NCBI GenBank assembly: GCA_015494815.1
Contig: WGAK01000103.1
Location: 1 to 13,012 of the forward strand
Origin: Anaerolineales bacterium
GTDB lineage: Bacteria; Chloroflexota; Anaerolineae; Anaerolineales; DRMV01
DNA length: 13,012 nt
Reading direction: 5' to 3'
The notes under the pieces: generated by a model
The model's database searches: none
The model's input: only the letters and a program-made list of their open reading frames with translations
Told to the model about the DNA's origin: nothing
Shown here: piece after piece, positions 7,212-13,012 of the stretch
Numbering within the stretch: the first letter of the stretch is position 1
How the letters are laid out: every line of letters starts with the position of its first letter
Program-made: the position numbers and the translations under genes

Positions 7212-7220
7212 TCACCTCCC
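7212..7220 (-). promoter_or_regulatory. Ribosome-binding site deciding the pbpC start
   Basis: On the minus strand GGGAGGTGA is followed by CC and then GTG at 7209-7207. The GGAGG core ends five bases before this GTG, which is good spacing. The longer frame would start with the GTG at 7215-7213, which lies inside the ribosome-binding site itself and is therefore unlikely. Confidence 0.7.
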
Positions 7221-7227
7221 GCGGCGG

Positions 7228-10200
7228 TCAATCCTCCCCCGTGGGGAGCGCGACCTCGAAGCGGGTGCCTGCGCTGCGGCCGCGCAGGTCCGGCTCTTGG
7301 GCCGCAAACGCTTCCGCGGGCCGCACCTGAAAGTCCCCCGGCACCGCGGCGCGGGCGTAGTAGACCACGGTGTAGGTGCCCCGCGGCAGCCACGGGGCCA
7401 CGAAGACCACCCGGTCGTCGAGCACTTGCCGATGTTCGAAGTACCACAGGCCCCAGCCGTGCCGCCAGAAATCCTCCCAGGTGAAGGCGCGGGTCGGCCG
7501 ATAGGCCGGATACAGGGCCGGGTCCAGGGGCTCCAGCCCCGCGGGCAGGTAGTCGGTGAGCACCACCTGCCGCAGGGTGTGGCGGGTGTCCACGGTCAGG
7601 CGCACCTGCACGATGGCCCCCAGGGGCGCGGCGGCGATGGGCGTGTCGGGGGCCTCGGGGAAGACATAGGCGCGTTGCACCAGGATGCCGTCGGCCCGCG
7701 CGGGCAGGTCTTCGGCCGGCAGGGTGAGGGAGAGCCCCTCGGTGTAGTACAGCGTGCCGGGTCCCGCGTCGCGCGCCACGGTCAGGGGGTTGTCTTGTGC
7801 AGGCTGCAGCGTGTCCAGGCCCCAGGTGAAGGTCAGCGGTTGGGCGCGGTTTTGCGCGCCGATGTGGCCTGCGGCCACTTCCTGCCCGTTGAGTTCCACG
7901 CGGTAGTGGAAGTCGGGCGCGGCTTCGTCGTATTGCCCGGCCCAGCGCACCAACCCGCGCAGCACCAGCGCCTGCACCAACGCGTTGGGCGCGCGCGTGG
8001 GCGCGTACATGGTGAGCCAGCGGGCCACATGGTGCAGGTACATGGTGCCGGGCCGGTCTTGCAGCACGGTGTCCAGCGCCAGCCCCGTGAGCCCCAGGTC
8101 GGTGCCCAGGCCCCAGGTCGCGCCGGCCGCGCCTTCCCAGTGCGCGCCGGTGGCCGAGAAGGTGAGATGGTTGTCCAGCGCGCGGCGCAGGTCCCCCCGT
8201 AGGGTCGAGTCCAGTTGCAGCGCCACCGCGGCTTGCAACAGCCAGGCTTTGCCCACCAGGCTCAGGCGGGGCTCGTCGTGCAGGGTTAGCCAGTGCTGCG
8301 CCGCGTGGGGGACCTCCAGGCGGGCCAGGTTCAGCACCGCCAGCGCGGCGTCGTCCACCTGCCAGGGCCAGCGGGCCAGCCAGTTGCCGTTCAGGCGCTC
8401 GTCGAGGAAGACCGCGGCTTGTTGGAGCGCATCCTCGGGCACTTCCGCGCCCGCGTCGCGGGCCTCCAGCAGGGCGAACAGCACCCACGCGCTCAGGTCG
8501 GGGACACTGCCCGAAGCCGTGTCGGGACAGACGCGCCATCCACCGTCGTAGAACTGGGTTTGCACCAGTGTCTGGACGCCCTGCTCCAGCGCGGCGGCCC
8601 AGTTCACGGGTGGGTCGGTCGCAGGGGCGAGGGTTTGCCAGAGGCGGCGTCCTTCGGCCAGCCCGAGCACGCGCATGGCCCACGGCCACGCGCAGGATGT
8701 GCGCGGTTCGGCGGGCACCTGATACGCGGCGACCAGGCGGGCCACCAGCGAGCCGTTGAGGGTGACGCGCAGTTGGCCGGTGACCGCGTTGGCCGGTGGG
8801 CGCACGATTTGCGTTTCTTGCCCCGGCCCCACCAGCACCCCGGCCGTGCCCACGGCTTCGTTCAGCGTGTAGGCATAGACGGGGATGCCGCCGTCGGGCA
8901 GCAGCGTGAGTTCGGGCTGCGTCGCGTCTTGATACGCGCCGGCTTGCGCGGCCACGGTCAGGTCCACCCGTTGGCCGTCCGCGGGGATGTGCAGGGTCCA
9001 ACGCACCGCGGCCTGGCCGCGCGCGGGCACAGTGGTCGTGGTTTCGGGGGCTTCGTCCAGCCGAGCGCCTTGCACGTTCAAGCGCACCGTGGCCTCGAGG
9101 TCCGCGTCGGTGGTGTTGTGCAGCACGGCCTGAATGGTGGCCGCATCGCCGGCGGTGAAGAAGACCGGCGCGTGCAGACGCACGAAGAAGGGGCGCTGCA
9201 CCCGAATCTGGGCCGTGGCCTGGCCGGCGCGCGTGTCGCGGGTGATGGCGCGGGCGGTCATGACCCAGGTGGTCATGTTGTCGGGCAGGGAGACGCGCAC
9301 CACCGCGCGGCCGTCGGGGCCGGTGTAGACCCGGCCGCGCCAATACGCGGTATCGCGGTAATTGCGGCGCACGGTGACCACGCCCAACATATCGCCGCCT
9401 TTGCCTCCGCCTCCGCCCATGCCGGGACCGGTGGCTTCGTAGGCTTCGGTCAGTCGTTCGTCCATCAGGGTGCCGTCCGCGTACACATCCACCGCGGTGG
9501 CCACGCTCAGCGGCTGTCGGGGGTAGAGGGCCTCGAGCAGGTCGAAGGTGTCGGGCAGCAAGTGCAGCAGGGCCTGGTCCACCAGGGCCAGCGAGACCTC
9601 CGCGGCCACGGGCTGGCCCGCGGCATCGCGCGTCTCGATGGTGAAGGCCACGGTGTCGCCGGGTTGAGCCTGCTCCCGGTCGGGGGTGACCTGGACCTGC
9701 AACCTTTGGGCCGTGCGGTTCACGGGCAGATACGCGGTACCCACCCGATACGCGGCCGCGGTCTCGCCGGGGGGTTTGAGCGCGGTCACGGTGACATACA
9801 CGCCGGGGGCCATGTCCGCGCGAATGGGCACCTCGAGCACGGTGTTGCTCGGCGTCAGAGGCTGCAGCCAGGCCTGCCGCACCCCCTGGCGCTCGACGGT
9901 GACCAGGGCCACGCCGTCGGCGGTGAAGGGCGGCGGTACCAGCACCCGCGCGGTGTCACCGGGTTCATACACCTCCTGGTCGGGGAAGAGCGGCAGCCGG
10001 GCCGTGTCGGTGTAGGGCCACAGCAGGGCCTCGGCGCCGACGACCCACACGCGCATACCGGCCTCACGCTCGCGGCCCTGCGCGTCGGTCGTGGTGGCAA
10101 CGAGGCGATACAGGCCGCCCTGCGGCGGGGTGAAGGTGAAGGTCGCGCGGCCTTGCGCGTCGGTGACCACGGTCGCGGGCGCGTCCACGGCGGTCAGTTC

Positions 10201-13012
10201 CAGTTCCGACTCCCAACCCCAGCGGCCGTCCGCGTCGCGGCGACGCACCGTGTTCCAGTGCTCCCGAAAGACCTGCACCTCCACCGTTTGGTCGGGTTGG
10301 GGCTGGCCGGTGGGTGTGAGGGTCACCAGGTGCACGGTCAGAGGCTCGTCCGCCTGGCCGAGCCAGCCTTCGGTCTTGAGCCCTATCAGCACCTGGCTGC
10401 GAACCACCTGCACGGCCGCATCGCCTTCTGCGGTATGGCCGCCGACATCGGTGACCGCGGCCCGCACCAGCACTTCCACATCCTGCCGCGGGTCCCAGGG
10501 GGTGAGTAGGGCCTGGGGGTCCAGTTGGATGGCGAAGCGGCCCTGGGCGTCGGTGGTGGTGGTGTGTCGCGGCTGCGCGGCCTCGCGCGCGGCCTGGGCT
10601 TCGCAATACCAGCAGCCCCAGGGGAAGTCGTCGCGCACGAAGCCGAAGGTGTAGTCCGCGTAGCGGGCGGGCGGCACGAAGGTGGCGGCGCGGCTTTCGA
10701 CCCACCAGGTCGCCTGGCCGTGCGCCACCGCGTCCCCCGCGTAATAGGTGGCCTGCACGGTCACGCTCACGGGCCGGTCGGGGGTGACCACCTCGGCCTC
10801 AGGGGTGAGTTCCACCTGAAAGACGGGCTTGTGGTAGCGGGCGACGCGAAAGCCGAAGGAGCCCCAGACTTCCCGGTCGGGTGGCGCGTCGGGGTCTTCG
10901 GGGTCGGGCACCAGGGTGCCCACCTCCAGCGTGTAATAGCCCGGCGGGGCCGCTTCGGGCAGGGCGAAGCCACCGTCGAAGGTGCCCCACGCGCTCAGGC
11001 CCACCCGTTGTTCGGCCACCTGGCCTTCCTCAGAGTAGAGCCAGACATAGACGGGGCCCACCTGCTCGGGCAGGCGATAGTGCAGGTCGTCCACATCCCG
11101 CAGCACGCCCCGGAAGTACACCCGCTGGCCCGGCCGGTACAGGGGACGGTCGGTGTACAGCACGGCCTTGCGTTCCACTTCGCGTTGCTGCCACACCCAC
11201 GACAGGCCGGGCAGCCCGTCCACGCCGGGCGGCATCCAGTCCAGGTCCACGAAGCCGAAGCGGTCGGGGCCCTCGACCACCGCGTAGCGCGGGGCCCGTT
11301 CCAGCCCTTCCCAGTGGGCCAGCCCTTGCGCGTCGGTGGTGCCGCGGGCCAGTTCCTGCACGGGCGCGTCCGCGGCGTAGGGCCACGGGCTGTCGGTCGT
11401 GTAGAGGGCGACGGAGGTTTGGGCCTGGGCCTGGCCGGTGCGCGGGTCGGTCACCCAGGCCAGCGCGTCGCCCACGCCGGCCTTGAGCACCAGGCGGTCG
11501 GAGAACACGGCCAGCAAGAGCGCGTCTTGGTGGCGACCGTACACCTCGGGCCGGAAGTATAGGTTCAGGCAATAGGGGCCGGGGGGCAGCGGCTGGCCGT
11601 CGTTCAGGGCTTGCAGGTCCAGCGGGCGGAGCACTTCGGTGTGGCGCGGCTCTTGGGCCAGGTCGAGGGTGGCCTGGAGCACCACTTCGCCGGTGTCGGG
11701 GCAGGTGGTGTCGGCCTGGCGCTGGGTTTGGGCCAGAAAATCTTCCACCGGCAGGCGGCGGACCTGCACCGTGAGTTCGTCCATGTTGACGAACGACATC
11801 CAGATGCGTTGGGGGCCCTGGGCGGGCAGCAGCGTGGGCTGCGCGGGGTAATACAGACCCAGGGACGGGTCGGGCGTGCCGTTGGTGAAGGTGAACGCGT
11901 AGCCTTCGGGCATGGCCCGGCCGTACACATCCCGAATCCCCGCGTCCAGTTCCACGGTGTAGGTGCGGGCCGGCTCCAACAGCCCGATGACCAGGCTTTC
12001 GCCCTGGCCGGTGAGATGCCATTGGAAGTCGTCGGGTTGGGGGCGCAGGTGCACCCGGCCGGCCAGGCTGTCCTCGTCCAGGGGGACATTGAAGTGCATC
12101 CAGGCCCAGGTCATGGCATACGACGCCTGCTCGCCGGCGCCGGGCTCGGTGACCACGACCCGGGGCGGGCCCGCGATGCGGAAGGTGAGCAGGGTGGTGG
12201 CCTCCAGGACGCCGCCGTTTTGGGCGTGCACGGGCGTGGTGAGCACCATCTCATACGCGGCCTCGGCCGTGAAGCGGGCTTGCGGCACCAGCATCAGGCC
12301 GCGCGCGTCGTCGTCCCATTGGTAATCGAAGGCGGGCACCGTGGCGTCGGGGGTGATGGCGCGCACCCGCAGCGCCGCGTCCACCTCGGTGGTGCGCATG
12401 GGTTGGCTGAACTGCACGAACAGGGCGGTGTCCAGATAGGCCTCGTCCGTGCGGCCGTCCATCACATACGCGTGGGCCGTCAGGGGCGTCACCTGAAAGG
12501 TCCAGCGATACGGCTCGGCCAGGGTGGTGCCGTCCTGGGCCGTGACCGCGTCGGCGGGCAAGGTGACCGTGTAGGCCACGCCCGATTGCAGGGGCGCGGC
12601 GGGGGTGTAGGTATAGATGTAGGTACTCACCCAGCGGCCCTGGCCGGGGATGGCGGGCTCGAACTGCAAAGGCAGCGGGGTTTCGTCCTCGCGGGCTTGC
12701 AGGGGCACGACGGGCCGGTCGAAGACCACGGTGATTTCGCTATCAGGGGCCACATCGGTGCTGTCGGCCGCGGGAAAGGCCTGCACCACTACCAGCGCCC
12801 GTTCGGTGTGATAGGCGAAGTGGCGTTGGATGCCCAAGGTGCCGCCTTCCTGGCCGGGCAAATCCGCGTCCAGCACCAGCAGGTAGGTCTCGTTGCGCGC
12901 CAGCGGCCGGCGGGGGGTGATGGTCAGGGTGGCCCCGTCCTGGCGCACATCCAGGGGAACCGCCTCCCCTTGGGCCGGGTAGAGGTGCACGAAACCCGAC
13001 GCGGGGGGCAGC
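7228..13012 (-). CDS. Alpha-2-macroglobulin-like protein lacking the thioester, N-terminus outside window
   Basis: Bacterial alpha-2-macroglobulins are secreted or lipid-anchored protease traps. The frame is open to the right edge, so more than 1,920 residues exist and any signal peptide is unseen; numbering here starts at 12990. Three Ig-like (Big_5/MG1-type) modules fill about 55-350. An MG2-type domain starts at YTDRPLYRPGQRVYFRG (612), with further MG domains to about 1150. A Gly-rich, probably flexible bait-like stretch (GGGGGKGG, 1192-1199) precedes the family signature YWRGRVY...LPDNMTTW (1216-1241). The helical thioester-type domain (about 1420-1700) has C1433 but reads CAWP instead of CxEQ. 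A C-terminal beta domain includes DYLPAGLEPLDP and YYARAAVPGDFQV. It is translated just ahead of pbpC, suggesting linked roles at sites of cell-wall synthesis (inference from the family). The bait cleavage site is not predictable. Confidence 0.92.
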   Translation of the reverse strand, partial: LPPASGFVHLYPAQGEAVPLDVRQDGATLTITPRRPLARNETYLLVLDADLPGQEGGTLGIQRHFAYHTERALVVVQAFPAADSTDVAPDSEITVVFDRPVVPLQAREDETPLPLQFEPAIPGQGRWVSTYIYTYTPAAPLQSGVAYTVTLPADAVTAQDGTTLAEPYRWTFQVTPLTAHAYVMDGRTDEAYLDTALFVQFSQPMRTTEVDAALRVRAITPDATVPAFDYQWDDDARGLMLVPQARFTAEAAYEMVLTTPVHAQNGGVLEATTLLTFRIAGPPRVVVTEPGAGEQASYAMTWAWMHFNVPLDEDSLAGRVHLRPQPDDFQWHLTGQGESLVIGLLEPARTYTVELDAGIRDVYGRAMPEGYAFTFTNGTPDPSLGLYYPAQPTLLPAQGPQRIWMSFVNMDELTVQVRRLPVEDFLAQTQRQADTTCPDTGEVVLQATLDLAQEPRHTEVLRPLDLQALNDGQPLPPGPYCLNLYFRPEVYGRHQDALLLAVFSDRLVLKAGVGDALAWVTDPRTGQAQAQTSVALYTTDSPWPYAADAPVQELARGTTDAQGLAHWEGLERAPRYAVVEGPDRFGFVDLDWMPPGVDGLPGLSWVWQQREVERKAVLYTDRPLYRPGQRVYFRGVLRDVDDLHYRLPEQVGPVYVWLYSEEGQVAEQRVGLSAWGTFDGGFALPEAAPPGYYTLEVGTLVPDPEDPDAPPDREVWGSFGFRVARYHKPVFQVELTPEAEVVTPDRPVSVTVQATYYAGDAVAHGQATWWVESRAATFVPPARYADYTFGFVRDDFPWGCWYCEAQAAREAAQPRHTTTTDAQGRFAIQLDPQALLTPWDPRQDVEVLVRAAVTDVGGHTAEGDAAVQVVRSQVLIGLKTEGWLGQADEPLTVHLVTLTPTGQPQPDQTVEVQVFREHWNTVRRRDADGRWGWESELELTAVDAPATVVTDAQGRATFTFTPPQGGLYRLVATTTDAQGREREAGMRVWVVGAEALLWPYTDTARLPLFPDQEVYEPGDTARVLVPPPFTADGVALVTVERQGVRQAWLQPLTPSNTVLEVPIRADMAPGVYVTVTALKPPGETAAAYRVGTAYLPVNRTAQRLQVQVTPDREQAQPGDTVAFTIETRDAAGQPVAAEVSLALVDQALLHLLPDTFDLLEALYPRQPLSVATAVDVYADGTLMDERLTEAYEATGPGMGGGGGKGGDMLGVVTVRRNYRDTAYWRGRVYTGPDGRAVVRVSLPDNMTTWVMTARAITRDTRAGQATAQIRVQRPFFVRLHAPVFFTAGDAATIQAVLHNTTDADLEATVRLNVQGARLDEAPETTTTVPARGQAAVRWTLHIPADGQRVDLTVAAQAGAYQDATQPELTLLPDGGIPVYAYTLNEAVGTAGVLVGPGQETQIVRPPANAVTGQLRVTLNGSLVARLVAAYQVPAEPRTSCAWPWAMRVLGLAEGRRLWQTLAPATDPPVNWAAALEQGVQTLVQTQFYDGGWRVCPDTASGSVPDLSAWVLFALLEARDAGAEVPEDALQQAAVFLDERLNGNWLARWPWQVDDAALAVLNLARLEVPHAAQHWLTLHDEPRLSLVGKAWLLQAAVALQLDSTLRGDLRRALDNHLTFSATGAHWEGAAGATWGLGTDLGLTGLALDTVLQDRPGTMYLHHVARWLTMYAPTRAPNALVQALVLRGLVRWAGQYDEAAPDFHYRVELNGQEVAAGHIGAQNRAQPLTFTWGLDTLQPAQDNPLTVARDAGPGTLYYTEGLSLTLPAEDLPARADGILVQRAYVFPEAPDTPIAAAPLGAIVQVRLTVDTRHTLRQVVLTDYLPAGLEPLDPALYPAYRPTRAFTWEDFWRHGWGLWYFEHRQVLDDRVVFVAPWLPRGTYTVVYYARAAVPGDFQVRPAEAFAAQEPDLRGRSAGTRFEVALPTGED
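8683..8694 (-). other. Degenerate thioester site (CAWP instead of CxEQ)
   Basis: The minus-strand codons TGC GCG TGG CCG encode Cys-Ala-Trp-Pro. The surrounding helix (SCAWPWAMRVLGL) and the later DGGWR block align with the region around the Cys-x-Glu-Gln thioester in active alpha-2-macroglobulins. The Cys is kept, but the Gln needed to form the thioester is absent, so covalent trapping by this route is not possible. Confidence 0.8.
10075..11337 (-). repeat. Recurrent TDAQG element in MG domains of the alpha-2-macroglobulin
   Basis: The pentapeptide TDAQG is encoded four times, at 11323-11337, 10540-10554, 10150-10164 and 10075-10089. Successive spacings are 261, 130 and 25 codons; the first two are close to two and one macroglobulin-domain lengths. 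Each copy lies in a 'TDAQG, then beta strand' turn typical of bacterial surface Ig-like domains. The DNA copies differ at third positions, so this is protein-level repetition, not a recent DNA duplication. Confidence 0.6.

Noticed and set aside
4789..8202. 1,137-codon open frame on the plus strand, antisense to pbpC and the alpha-2-macroglobulin gene
   Set aside because: It has no recognisable domain and is rich in Gly, Arg, Gln and His. It arises from the high-GC third positions of the real minus-strand genes. The same applies to 8293-10509 (+) and 375-2363 (-).
12988..12990. GTG as the start of the alpha-2-macroglobulin
   Set aside because: Codons stay open to the window edge in the same frame, no ribosome-binding site is visible, and no signal peptide follows, so this GTG is an internal Val.

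Overview
The window is GC-rich bacterial chromosomal DNA holding six protein-coding genes, packed almost end to end, with no stretch over 300 bases lacking a gene. No RNA genes, CRISPR arrays, insertion sequences or origins were found. The gene mix (a large alpha-2-macroglobulin with N-terminal Ig-like repeats beside pbpC, and a PNPase with an Arg/Gly-rich tail) together with high GC is compatible with Chloroflexota (Anaerolineae-like). That assignment is an inference from gene style, not a marker-based call.

Layout. The left part (1-2579, + strand) carries the 3' two-thirds of pnp (polynucleotide phosphorylase, cut by the window edge), a strong intrinsic terminator, and lysA (diaminopimelate decarboxylase, last step of lysine synthesis). 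The middle (about 2578-4680, + strand) is a clearly lower-GC cassette: a DNA methyltransferase followed by a restriction endonuclease of the TdeIII family, overlapped by a GTGA stop/start junction. The right part (4702-13012, - strand) carries a two-gene unit read toward the cassette: a giant alpha-2-macroglobulin-like protein (N-terminus beyond the window) and, 18 bases downstream, pbpC (bifunctional penicillin-binding protein 1C). Both act outside the cytoplasmic membrane, in peptidoglycan synthesis and, by the usual model, surveillance of attacking proteases.

Most notable points. (1) The restriction-modification cassette starts exactly where lysA stops. LysA ends about 20-25 residues earlier than usual, and a 5-base GTTAT occurs at both cassette borders, so removing 2578-4680 reconnects lysA to a slightly longer reading frame. 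This suggests a recent insertion between two convergent native genes. (2) The alpha-2-macroglobulin keeps the domain that normally carries the Cys-x-Glu-Gln thioester but reads Cys-Ala-Trp-Pro there, although it sits with pbpC, a setting in which the thioester is usually intact. (3) Start codons of the endonuclease (GTG 3836) and pbpC (GTG at 7209, - strand) are better placed than the longer reading frames would suggest. (4) The hexamer CCGCGG is strikingly frequent in the native genes and much rarer in the cassette. I did not find a wholly new defence system; the restriction-modification pair belongs to a known family.
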